Below are positions 34,535-42,326 of a stretch of DNA of 64,000 nt, in pieces. Positions within the stretch are counted from its first letter, which is position 1; the number at the start of each line of letters is the position of its first letter. A program made the position numbers and the translations under genes. The notes under the pieces were generated by a model. That model was not told the origin of the DNA and did not search any database. It saw only the letters and a list, made by a program, of their open reading frames with translations. The DNA is from Methylomonas rapida (GTDB lineage Bacteria; Pseudomonadota; Gammaproteobacteria; Methylococcales; Methylomonadaceae). The DNA lies in the NCBI RefSeq assembly GCF_024360925.2, contig NZ_CP113517.1, forward strand, positions 620,001 to 684,000, given 5' to 3'.

Positions 34535-35314
34535 ATGGATTACGATTTTTCCTTTTTTCTGGTGGCGGCCACGTTTGTGACCGGCGTGGTCTGGGGCGGC
34601 TACTGGCTGTATTTGAAACAGCTTAAACGCCCTTATCCGGCCGAAGGCAGCGAGCCCTTACTGGTGGAATATGCCCGCTCGTTCTTTCCGGTGGTGTTGG
34701 TCGTCTTGCTGCTCAGATCTTTCCTGGTCGAACCGTTCAGGATTCCGTCAGGATCGATGATGCCGACCTTGCTGGTCGGTGATTTCATTTTGGTGAACAA
34801 ATTCACTTACGGTATTCGCTTGCCGGTATTGAACAATAAAGTCATCGAGTTGGGCGAACCCCAGCGAGGGGATATCGTGGTATTCCGCTTCCCTAAGCAG
34901 CCCAGCGTCGATTACATCAAGCGGGTGATCGGTTTGCCGGGCGACCGAATCGCCTACTTCGGTAAAAAACTCTATGTGAACGGCCAGCCGGTTCGGCAAA
35001 CCTCCTTGGGGCGTTATCAGGGGGTGGGTCAGGGCAGCAGCATGACCGGCGCCGAGCATTTGGAAGAAGACTTGACCGGCGTCAAGCATTCGATATTGAT
35101 CAGTCCGGGCGTCTCTTCGGTGGAAGACGTGTTCGTCGTGCCCAATGGGCATTATTTCGTGATGGGCGATAACCGCGATAACAGTAACGATAGCCGTTAT
35201 TGGGGCATGGTGCCAGAAGCCAATCTGGTCGGACAGGCGTTTTTCATCTGGATGAATTGGGACTGGCAAAACAACGGCATTGCGTTCGATCGGCTTGGGA
35301 CGGTTTTGAACTAA
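34535..35314 (+). CDS. lepB: Signal peptidase I
   Basis: 259 aa. Two N-terminal membrane segments (about residues 5-25 and 50-65), then the catalytic Ser74 in PSGSMMPTL and Lys129 in DYIKRVIGLPGD, and MGDNRDNSNDSRYWG near the C-terminus. Removes signal peptides from exported proteins on the periplasmic face of the inner membrane. In the lepA-lepB-DUF4845-rnc operon. Confidence 0.95.
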   Translation: MDYDFSFFLVAATFVTGVVWGGYWLYLKQLKRPYPAEGSEPLLVEYARSFFPVVLVVLLLRSFLVEPFRIPSGSMMPTLLVGDFILVNKFTYGIRLPVLNNKVIELGEPQRGDIVVFRFPKQPSVDYIKRVIGLPGDRIAYFGKKLYVNGQPVRQTSLGRYQGVGQGSSMTGAEHLEEDLTGVKHSILISPGVSSVEDVFVVPNGHYFVMGDNRDNSNDSRYWGMVPEANLVGQAFFIWMNWDWQNNGIAFDRLGTVLN

Positions 35315-35342
35315 GCATTTCAGTTGGCATGGGAGTTAAGGT

Positions 35343-35720
35343 ATGCGTTCTTCGCTAAATAAACAACGCGGGTTGACGTTCATTTCGTTGGTCTTCATCT
35401 TAGGTCTGGTCGCATTTTTCACCTTGTTGGTGTTGAAGATCGCGCCGATTTATTTCAATAACAGCAAGGTCAAGAATGCGTTGGCGGCTGTCGAGCAAAG
35501 CGTGGACATTACCACCAAGACGCGGCAGGAGATTTTGTCCAGCCTGGATAAACGCTTCAACATGAACTATGTCGAATATGTTACCCAGGACGATATCAAG
35601 ATCATTGCGCAGCCCGGCTATGTCAAGGTGGACATCGAATATGAGCGGGTCGAGCCTATCATGGGTAATTTGAGTGTGTTGGTGGAATTTCACGAAGGTT
35701 TTGAAGTTGGTAATCAGTGA
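35343..35720 (+). CDS. DUF4845 membrane protein
   Basis: 125 aa with one N-terminal hydrophobic helix (about residues 10-32, preceded by RGLTFISL) and a small soluble domain. DUF4845 genes regularly sit between lepB and rnc in Gammaproteobacteria; the function is unknown. The type IV pilin-like N-terminus is superficial. Overlaps rnc by 4 bases. Confidence 0.85.
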   Translation: MRSSLNKQRGLTFISLVFILGLVAFFTLLVLKIAPIYFNNSKVKNALAAVEQSVDITTKTRQEILSSLDKRFNMNYVEYVTQDDIKIIAQPGYVKVDIEYERVEPIMGNLSVLVEFHEGFEVGNQ

Positions 35721-36397
35721 TCAAGAAGTCTGATGTACTTGCTAGAAAGCTGGGGCTGACATTTAGTCAGCCCCAGTTGTTTAAAACGGCGCTGACGCAT
35801 CGCAGCGCCGGTAGTCAAAATAACGAACGCCTGGAGTATCTGGGCGATTCCGTGCTGGGCTTTGTGATTGCCGAAAGGCTTTATGCGCAATTTCCGGGTG
35901 TTGGCGAAGGCGTTTTGAGCCGCTTGCGGGCCAGTCTGGTCAATCAAACGTCGCTGGCCGAAATTGCCCGGCAGCATAGCATTGGCGATTATTTGATTTT
36001 AGGATCCGGCGAACTCAAGAGCGGCGGTTACCGGCGGGATTCGATTTTGTCGGATGCACTGGAAGCCATCATGGGCGCCTTGTTGTTGGACCAGGGCGTC
36101 GATACTTGCCGGCAATGGATCTTGGCGCTGTTTGCCGACAAGTTGGCTGAAATCAAGCTCGATAGCTGGAACAAGGACCCGAAAACTCGGCTACAGGAAC
36201 TGATGCAGGCGCGCAAAAAAGACCTGCCGGTCTATGAATTGATCGGCATGTCGGGCGTGGACCATGCTCAGACTTTCGAGGTGCGTTGCCGCGTGCCCAT
36301 CGTTGGCGAGACCACGCGCGGCATCGGGATTTCCCGCAAGAAAGCCGAGCAGGCCGCCGCGGAAAACATGTTAATTCTTTTAGAAGATCGAGACTAA
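35717..36397 (+). CDS. rnc: Ribonuclease III
   Basis: 226 aa. The RNase III signature NERLEYLGDSVL is at about residues 35-46; the second acidic site DALEAIMGALLLD at about 114-126; a dsRNA-binding domain fills residues about 155-226 (DPKTRLQELMQ to AEQAAAENML). Processes rRNA precursors and structured mRNAs. GTG start overlapping DUF4845; overlaps era by TAATG. Confidence 0.95.
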   Translation: MIKKSDVLARKLGLTFSQPQLFKTALTHRSAGSQNNERLEYLGDSVLGFVIAERLYAQFPGVGEGVLSRLRASLVNQTSLAEIARQHSIGDYLILGSGELKSGGYRRDSILSDALEAIMGALLLDQGVDTCRQWILALFADKLAEIKLDSWNKDPKTRLQELMQARKKDLPVYELIGMSGVDHAQTFEVRCRVPIVGETTRGIGISRKKAEQAAAENMLILLEDRD

Positions 36398-37284
36398 TGC
36401 ATTGCGGATATGTCGCGTTAATCGGTAGGCCGAATGTCGGCAAATCGACCTTGATGAACCATCTTTTGGGGCAGAAACTCAGTATCACGTCCAGGAAGCC
36501 GCAAACCACGCGGCATCGGATTTTGGGCATCAAAACCACCGACGCCGGCCAGGCCATCTTCATGGACACGCCCGGCATGCACGGCGACGAAAAAAGGGTG
36601 TTGAACCGGTTTTTGAATAAAACGGCCGACAGCACCTTGCTGGGTGTCGATCTGGTGCTGTGGTTGCTGGATGGTTTGTACTGGCATGAGTATGACGAGC
36701 GCATCTTCAAGAAACTGGAGCAGGCCGGCTTGCCGGTGATACTGGTCGTCAACAAGGTCGACAAGATCAAGGACAAGCAAGCGATCTTGGCGTTTTTCGC
36801 CGAGGCGCAAAAAAGGTACCCGTTCGAGCAGATCGTGCCGGTTTCGGCGCTGAAAAATAATAATCTGGATGTGTTGGAACAGCACATCATGGCTTTGCTG
36901 CCGGAAGCCGATCCCATTTATCCAGAAGATCAAATCACCGACAGGCCGGAGCGCTTTTTCGCCGCCGAAATCGTGCGGGAAAAACTGACGCGCCGCTTGG
37001 GCGATGAACTGCCCTACGCGTTGACGGTGGACGTCGAGCGCTTCGAAGAGCATCCGGAACTGAGCAAGATTTATGCGAACATCTGGGTCGAGCGTAGCAG
37101 TCAGAAGAGCATCGTCATCGGCAAGCAAGGGGAAATGCTGAAAAAAATCGGCACCGAGGCGAGGATCGATATTGAAAAGCTGCTCGGACACAAGGTTTAT
37201 CTGCAATTGTGGGTCAAGGTGAAAAAGGGCTGGTCCGATAACGAACGTGCCTTGCAAAGCTTGGGGTTTCTCGATACCGAATAA
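36397..37284 (+). CDS. era: GTPase Era
   Basis: 295 aa. G domain with GRPNVGKST (about residues 9-17), DTPGMHG, and NKVDK; C-terminal KH RNA-binding domain with VIGKQGEMLKKIG. Binds 16S rRNA in small-subunit assembly. The start at 36397 gives the family N-terminus (YVALIGRPNVGKS); an in-frame start 37 codons upstream lies inside rnc and is rejected. Confidence 0.95.
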   Translation: MHCGYVALIGRPNVGKSTLMNHLLGQKLSITSRKPQTTRHRILGIKTTDAGQAIFMDTPGMHGDEKRVLNRFLNKTADSTLLGVDLVLWLLDGLYWHEYDERIFKKLEQAGLPVILVVNKVDKIKDKQAILAFFAEAQKRYPFEQIVPVSALKNNNLDVLEQHIMALLPEADPIYPEDQITDRPERFFAAEIVREKLTRRLGDELPYALTVDVERFEEHPELSKIYANIWVERSSQKSIVIGKQGEMLKKIGTEARIDIEKLLGHKVYLQLWVKVKKGWSDNERALQSLGFLDTE

Positions 37285-37287
37285 GCA

Positions 37288-37992
37288 ATGACCGAATCCG
37301 CCGTCTATTTGCAGCCGGCATTCATACTACAGCACCGGCCATACCGGGAAAGCAGTGTATTGCTCGATGTACTGACCCGCGATTTCGGTATCGTTACTGT
37401 GCTGGCGAAAGGCGTGCGCAAGCAGAAATCCAAAATGGCGGGTTTGTTGTTGCCATTTTCGCTGCTGCAATTGTCCTATCTGGACAAAAACGAGCTGAAA
37501 ACCTTGATTCAGGCTGAAACCGTCACGCGCTACCCATTGCAGAGGCTGGCATTGTATTGCGGGTTTTATGTCAATGAATTGGTGCAGAAGTTTTTACATA
37601 AGCACGATCCCCATCCGCGTCTGTTTTTTTGTTATCAGCACTGTTTACAGGATTTGTCACAGCATGAGTGCGTCGAACAAACCCTGCGTTATTTCGAATT
37701 GGCATTGCTGGAGGAGTCAGGCTATGGGGCTCAACTGGATGTCGAGCAACAAGAAGGGCGGGCCATCGAGACTGGACGCCGCTACGCATTCTTGGCCGAT
37801 GTCGGCATGGTTGGGGCGAGTGACGGGCTTGTTAGTGGTGAGACCTTGCTGGCGCTGAGCGCTAAAATGCCGTTGAAGGGCGCTGCTTTACCAGAGGCCA
37901 AGCAATTGTTGCGTAAAATGCTTGACGTGCATTTGCAGGGGCGGCCTCTGAAAAGCCGTGAGGTACTGGCTAAAATTGTGAAATATTTATAG
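37288..37992 (+). CDS. recO: DNA repair protein RecO
   Basis: 234 aa, typical length. N-terminal OB-fold (FILQHRPYRESSVLLDVLTRDFG, then GVRKQKSK) and a helical C-terminal domain. RecO loads RecA on SSB-coated gaps with RecF/RecR. Last gene of the rnc-era-recO run, 3 bases after era, followed by repeats and a hairpin. Confidence 0.9.
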   Translation: MTESAVYLQPAFILQHRPYRESSVLLDVLTRDFGIVTVLAKGVRKQKSKMAGLLLPFSLLQLSYLDKNELKTLIQAETVTRYPLQRLALYCGFYVNELVQKFLHKHDPHPRLFFCYQHCLQDLSQHECVEQTLRYFELALLEESGYGAQLDVEQQEGRAIETGRRYAFLADVGMVGASDGLVSGETLLALSAKMPLKGAALPEAKQLLRKMLDVHLQGRPLKSREVLAKIVKYL

Positions 37993-38013
37993 GCGATAGG
38001 CGATAGGCGATAG
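37992..38013. repeat. Tandem heptanucleotide repeat after recO
   Basis: AGGCGAT is repeated three times in tandem, plus a partial fourth copy, immediately at the recO stop. Three and a bit exact copies; could vary in number by slippage but lies outside the coding frame. Confidence 0.7.
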
Positions 38014-38020
38014 GTGGAAT

Positions 38021-38066
38021 ATGAAAGATGAAAGGCCGGTCTTTCGTCTTTCATCTTGTGTTTTTT
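38021..38066 (+). terminator. Hairpin with T-run between recO and pdxJ
   Basis: ATGAAAGATGAAAG and CTTTCGTCTTTCAT pair over 14 positions with one G-T pair around a 6-base loop (38021-38054), followed by a run of six T at 38061-38066. A probable terminator for the rnc-era-recO transcript, or an attenuator before pdxJ. Confidence 0.55.
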
Positions 38067-38084
38067 GCCAACTACTAAAAATCA

Positions 38085-38828
38085 ATGGAAAAACAAGTCA
38101 TTTTATTGGGCGTGAATATCGATCATGTCGCAACCTTGCGTCAGGCCCGTGGCACGCGTTATCCAGAGCCCGTGCAGGCGGCCCTGATCGCCGAACAGGC
38201 GGGGGCCGATGGCATTACCGCGCATCTGCGGGAAGACCGGCGGCATATTCAGGATAGAGACATTTATTTATTGAGGGAGATGCTGCAGACCAAGCTGAAT
38301 CTGGAGATGGCGGTGACCGAAACGATGATTGCCGTCGCGCTGGCAGTCAAGCCGCACGCCTGCTGTCTGGTGCCGGAACGACGCGAGGAGCTCACCACCG
38401 AAGGTGGATTGGATGTCGTGGCGGCACCGGGCCGAATGCGCGATGCGTGCCAGACTTTGGCGGAGGCTGGAATCGAGGTGTCGTTGTTTATCGATCCGGA
38501 CTTCGCACAAATCGATGCGGCGGTGAAAGCCGGGGCGCCGGTGGTTGAATTGCACACCGGCCGTTATGCCGATGCGCAAACACTGCAGGAACAGCAACAG
38601 GAGTTGCTACGCATTCAGCACGCTGCCCAATATGCCCATCAAGCAGGGTTACAAGTCAATGCCGGCCACGGCCTGAGTTTGCACAATGTCGAGGCGATCT
38701 GCAGACTCCCTCAAATCGTCGAGCTGAATATCGGTCACTCCATCATTGCGCAGGCCGTTTTTTCCGGTTTGGATCAGGCGGTCAGGGATATGAAACGGAT
38801 CATGCGGGAAGTGCGCCTGCACATTTAG
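38085..38828 (+). CDS. pdxJ: Pyridoxine 5'-phosphate synthase
   Basis: 247 aa TIM-barrel enzyme. [16 protein letters not shown] at the N-terminus, [21 protein letters not shown] and [10 protein letters not shown] are PdxJ signatures. Condenses 1-deoxyxylulose-5-phosphate with 3-amino-2-oxopropyl phosphate in vitamin B6 synthesis. pdxJ after recO is a conserved gammaproteobacterial order. Confidence 0.95.
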   Translation: MEKQVILLGVNIDHVATLRQARGTRYPEPVQAALIAEQAGADGITAHLREDRRHIQDRDIYLLREMLQTKLNLEMAVTETMIAVALAVKPHACCLVPERREELTTEGGLDVVAAPGRMRDACQTLAEAGIEVSLFIDPDFAQIDAAVKAGAPVVELHTGRYADAQTLQEQQQELLRIQHAAQYAHQAGLQVNAGHGLSLHNVEAICRLPQIVELNIGHSIIAQAVFSGLDQAVRDMKRIMREVRLHI

Positions 38829-38831
38829 TTC

Positions 38832-39572
38832 ATGATGAATGCGTTGGAGGTTTATCAATTGACCTCGGTGGGCGATAGGGAGGTCAATCAGGATTGCATG
38901 GTGCATAGGCTTTACCGGGACTATGCGGTTTTTGTGGTCGCGGACGGTTTGGGCGGACATCATGCCGGCGAAAAAGCGGCGCAATTTTTCTGTCGGGCCT
39001 TGATTGCGCTAGTCACTCGGTTTCAACCGGCTATCAAGTTGCAGGCTCAGCAAGCGATCAACGACTGGGTCGTTGCCGCGGTTGGCAAGATGCGGGAATT
39101 ATTCGCGGACGATCCGGCCGCGTTTGATGCGCATACCACCTGCGCCATTTTGTATCTCGATGACGAGCGGGCGATCACCGCGCATTGCGGGGATTCGCGC
39201 ATTTATCGTCTTAATCCCGCCCAAGTGCTATGGCGTACCAAGGATCATTCGCGGATTCAGCAATTATTCGACGAGGGTAAGCTCAGTGAATGGGAAATGG
39301 GCATACATCCCGAGCAGAATCAACTGACGCGAAGCATCAACGTATCAGTACCGCCGCAGGTGGATATTCAATTATTTCCGCCTATGCAAAGCGGCGAAAC
39401 CTTCATTCTTTGCAGCGATGGCTTTTGGGAGTCGATCAAGGAGCAGGAGTTGTTGCAGTTATCTCAGCCGGCCGTCGGCAAGGCGGAGCTGAAAAAAATG
39501 GCGCAATTGGCGATCTTGCGCGCACAAGGAAAAAGCGACAATTGCACCGTGCAGTGGGTGCGCATGCGTTAA
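38832..39572 (+). CDS. PP2C-family serine/threonine phosphatase
   Basis: 246 aa, 3 bases after pdxJ. Metal-binding motifs are complete: NQDC near residue 20, ADGLGGHHAGE, AHCGDSRIYR, LCSDGFWE and GKSDNCT. No membrane segment, so a cytoplasmic PP2C (like Stp/PrpC) is expected. No kinase or FHA partner gene is adjacent. Two ATGs in a row at the start; the first is used. Confidence 0.9.
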   Translation: MMNALEVYQLTSVGDREVNQDCMVHRLYRDYAVFVVADGLGGHHAGEKAAQFFCRALIALVTRFQPAIKLQAQQAINDWVVAAVGKMRELFADDPAAFDAHTTCAILYLDDERAITAHCGDSRIYRLNPAQVLWRTKDHSRIQQLFDEGKLSEWEMGIHPEQNQLTRSINVSVPPQVDIQLFPPMQSGETFILCSDGFWESIKEQELLQLSQPAVGKAELKKMAQLAILRAQGKSDNCTVQWVRMR

Positions 39573-39616
39573 ACCTCGAAGCAAGGTTGCGACGCAAGCC
39601 GCAACCCGTTTTGAAA

Positions 39617-40576
39617 TCAGTGAGTGGCCAAGCCGTGTTTTTGGATGCGGTACAGCAAGGTGTCGCGGGAAATGCCCAATAAACGCGCGGATTTGCTGCG
39701 ATTGCCATTGGTTCTGGCCAGGGCCTGATGGATCATGTTGGCTTCCAGGGCGTCGAGTTGCAGGCCGGCTTCGGGTAATTTGAATTCCAGGATAGCGCCG
39801 GTGTCGGTGTTATTGTGCGTGAATTCGTGCGGCAAATTCTCCGGTTCGATGACTCTGCCCGCAAGCAGGATGCTCAGGCGTTCGCACAGATTGCGCAGTT
39901 CGCGCACATTGCCCGGCCATCTGTAGGCACGCAGGGTCTTCAACGCCTGTTTGCTCAGGGTTGGCGATTGCAAGGCATGGGTTTCGGCAAAATGGGCAAA
40001 GAAGTGTTTGGTCAGCATTTCGATGTCGTCGCTGCGTTGGTGCAACGATGGAATCTCGAGGGGAACGACATTCAGGCGGAAATATAAGTCACGGCGGAAT
40101 TCACCGGCGTCGATCAATTTGTTCAGATCCGAGTTTGTCGCGGCGATGACCCTGACATTGACCCGATAAGGCTTGGTGCCGCCGACGGGCAGGCATTCGC
40201 CGGATTCCAGGAAACGCAGCAATTTTGACTGAATCGACAAGGGTAGCGAGTTGATCTCATCGAGAAACAAAGTTCCGCCGTCGGCGGCTTGAAACAGGCC
40301 TTGTTTGTCCGAGACAGCGCCAGTGAAAGCGCCTTTCTTGTGGCCGAAAATTTCCGATTCGACCAGGCTTTCGGGCAGGGCGGCGCAGTTTAGCGTTACG
40401 AACGGCTTGTTCGCCCTTGGGCTGTCTTTTTGAATGGCTGTCGCGAGGACTTCCTTCCCAGTACCGGTTTCACCTTTGATCAGAACCGTGACGTCGGTCG
40501 CCGCCACCATGCGGGCGCTACGAATCAGTGATTCCAGTGCGGGAGATTGACCAATAATTGAACTGAAGTGATCCAC
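39617..40576 (-). CDS. Sigma-54-dependent activator without sensory domain
   Basis: 319 aa. The AAA+ domain starts almost at residue 1: GETGTGKE (Walker A), the sigma-54-contacting loop GAFTGA, GGTLFLDEI (Walker B) and WPGNVRELRN; a Fis-type helix-turn-helix ends the protein (NRSKSARLLGISRDTLLYRIQKHG). No receiver or PAS domain. Activates RNA polymerase with sigma-54, so the control must be by level or by a partner. The GTG start at 40576 has GAGAGG 7 bases upstream; it follows the membrane-protein gene. Confidence 0.88.
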   Translation of the reverse strand: MDHFSSIIGQSPALESLIRSARMVAATDVTVLIKGETGTGKEVLATAIQKDSPRANKPFVTLNCAALPESLVESEIFGHKKGAFTGAVSDKQGLFQAADGGTLFLDEINSLPLSIQSKLLRFLESGECLPVGGTKPYRVNVRVIAATNSDLNKLIDAGEFRRDLYFRLNVVPLEIPSLHQRSDDIEMLTKHFFAHFAETHALQSPTLSKQALKTLRAYRWPGNVRELRNLCERLSILLAGRVIEPENLPHEFTHNNTDTGAILEFKLPEAGLQLDALEANMIHQALARTNGNRSKSARLLGISRDTLLYRIQKHGLATH

Positions 40577-40587
40577 TGTAAAACCTC

Positions 40588-41313
40588 TCAAAACGTCATG
40601 ATGTGTTCAACACGCATCGGATTAAGCCATGGGAAGGCTGCCAGCAGTGCGAAAATGATTAATAGAATTCCAACCGCTTGTTTGAAATGCTGAATTCTAG
40701 ACAGCTTGGCCAGCATCGAAGTCATTATACCGACTCCGACCACGGCAGGTAAAGTACCCAACCCGAATGACAGCATGGTCATTGAGCTATGCACGATGTT
40801 GCCTGTGGTGGCGGCCAATGCCAGCGCGGTATAAATCAAGCCGCAGGGCAGCCAGCCCCAGATCATGCCGAATAGTAGAGCCTGGATGCGGGTTTTGACC
40901 GGAATCATTCTACGGCCAAAAGGCTCTATCAGTTTCCAGAAGCGCGAACCCAGTTTTTCGATGTAGGCAAACCGCGGAAACCAGCCGCCGATGTACAAGC
41001 CGGCGCCTGTCATGATCAGCGCGGATGCCAGTTGGAGGATGCGGTGGGCGTGGCCTTGCGTGAACGGCAGACTCAGGAAGGCATGCAGTACGCCGACCAC
41101 GGCGCCGGCCATGGCGTAACTGGCGATGCGGCCGAGGTTGTAGCTGAGCACGATGCTGAACAATATGCGTTTGTTGTTGCGCAGCTCGGGACTGAGACTA
41201 TAGGTCAATGTGCCGATGATGGAACCGCACATGCCGATGCAGTGTAGGCTACTAAACAGGCCTATGACAAAGGCAGCGAGATAGGATGCATTGAAATCGA
41301 GATAAAGGTGCAT
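40588..41313 (-). CDS. TauE/SafE-type (DsbD_2-like) membrane protein
   Basis: 241 aa with about six membrane segments. GLFSSLHCIGMCG near residues 18-30 and WGWLPCGLIYTAL in the second half, each with a cysteine, are typical of the sulfite exporter TauE/SafE-DsbD_2 family, whose members act in metal (often copper) delivery or cytochrome oxidase assembly. Followed by the sigma-54 activator 11 bases on. The exact substrate cannot be seen. Confidence 0.82.
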   Translation of the reverse strand: MHLYLDFNASYLAAFVIGLFSSLHCIGMCGSIIGTLTYSLSPELRNNKRILFSIVLSYNLGRIASYAMAGAVVGVLHAFLSLPFTQGHAHRILQLASALIMTGAGLYIGGWFPRFAYIEKLGSRFWKLIEPFGRRMIPVKTRIQALLFGMIWGWLPCGLIYTALALAATTGNIVHSSMTMLSFGLGTLPAVVGVGIMTSMLAKLSRIQHFKQAVGILLIIFALLAAFPWLNPMRVEHIMTF

Positions 41314-41354
41314 AAACGGCTAAATTGAAAATTGCGGTATCCATGTGAGGCGGG

Positions 41355-41360
41355 ATTATA
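41355..41360 (-). promoter_or_regulatory. Possible -10 element for the TauE/SafE-type gene
   Basis: TATAAT on the minus strand at 41360-41355, about 42 bases upstream of the gene start. A -35 around 41383-41377 (TTTGCG) is weak. Confidence 0.35.
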
Positions 41361-41389
41361 AACGGGATGGCGAAAACGCAAACGAGAAT

Positions 41390-42325
41390 TCAAACGCATT
41401 GGGACGGCTGCGACAAGTCCTGGAAACATACCCGGTTACGGCCTTGGTGTTTGGCTTGATACAGCGCGTTGTCGGCTGCTTGCAGGAGGTCGTTCGCATC
41501 GCCGCCCTGGCTGGCGATCACCGTGCCAACGCCGATGGAAACCGTGACGTAGGGCGCAGATTCATTGAGCTGGTGCTGGATCTTGAGGTTTTCAACCACG
41601 CTTCGATATTGTTCCGCGCGCAGCGTGGCGCCGATGTTATCGGTGTTGGGCAATAAAATGCCGAATTCCTCGCCGCCTAGCCGCGCGACCAAGTCTTCGG
41701 GTCTATGCGTCAACGCCCTCAAGGCGTTGGCGACCCGGCGCAGGCAATCATCGCCGACCGGATGGCCGTAATGGTCGTTGAATCGCTTGAAATAATCGAT
41801 ATCCATCATCAACAACGACAACGGGGTCGCGGTGCGTTGGGCTTGGTTGAATTGGCGTTCCAGCGCGGTATCGAATGCGCGGCGGTTCGGAATTTCCGTC
41901 AAGCCATCCAGGGAGGCCAGTTTTTCCAGCAAGTCGGTCTTGGCCTTGAGCTGGATTTGGGTTCTGATGCGAGCCAGCATGATGGCGGGTGAAAAAGGTT
42001 TGGTGATATAGTCGCAGCCGCCGATTTTGAAGCCTTGTACTTCGTCGGCTTCCGATCGCTTGGCGGTCAGGAAGATGACGGGGATGTTACGGGTTTTGTC
42101 ATCCGATTTCAGCCGATGGCAAATGTCATAGCCGTTGATGTCGTCGAGCATGATGTCCAGCAGTATCATGTCGGGTTTCTGGGTCTGCGCGATATGCAGG
42201 GCCAGTTCGCCGGTCGGGGCTACCTTTACGGTGTAGTAAGGTTCCAGTATGTTTTTGATCAGATCGAGATTTTCAGGGCTATCGTCAACGGCGAGTATCG
42301 TGTGGTCGTGTAGTTTTTTCATCAT
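41390..42325 (-). CDS. Response regulator with diguanylate cyclase output (REC-GGDEF)
   Basis: 311 aa. Receiver domain at about 1-125 with phospho-acceptor D57 (MILLDIML) and K-T-like KP at about 109. GGDEF domain at about 150-305; GGEEF active site with the inhibitory RxxD site (RPED) five residues before it, so product inhibition is expected. Makes c-di-GMP when phosphorylated. It is transcribed just after the hybrid kinase (1-base gap), which is probably its partner. Confidence 0.92.
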   Translation of the reverse strand: MMKKLHDHTILAVDDSPENLDLIKNILEPYYTVKVAPTGELALHIAQTQKPDMILLDIMLDDINGYDICHRLKSDDKTRNIPVIFLTAKRSEADEVQGFKIGGCDYITKPFSPAIMLARIRTQIQLKAKTDLLEKLASLDGLTEIPNRRAFDTALERQFNQAQRTATPLSLLMMDIDYFKRFNDHYGHPVGDDCLRRVANALRALTHRPEDLVARLGGEEFGILLPNTDNIGATLRAEQYRSVVENLKIQHQLNESAPYVTVSIGVGTVIASQGGDANDLLQAADNALYQAKHQGRNRVCFQDLSQPSQCV

Positions 42326-42326
42326 C

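Noticed and set aside
35343-35720. DUF4845 protein as a type IV pseudopilin
   Set aside because: The N-terminal RGLTFISL followed by a helix is suggestive, but the position between lepB and rnc and the length match DUF4845; no pilus genes are nearby.
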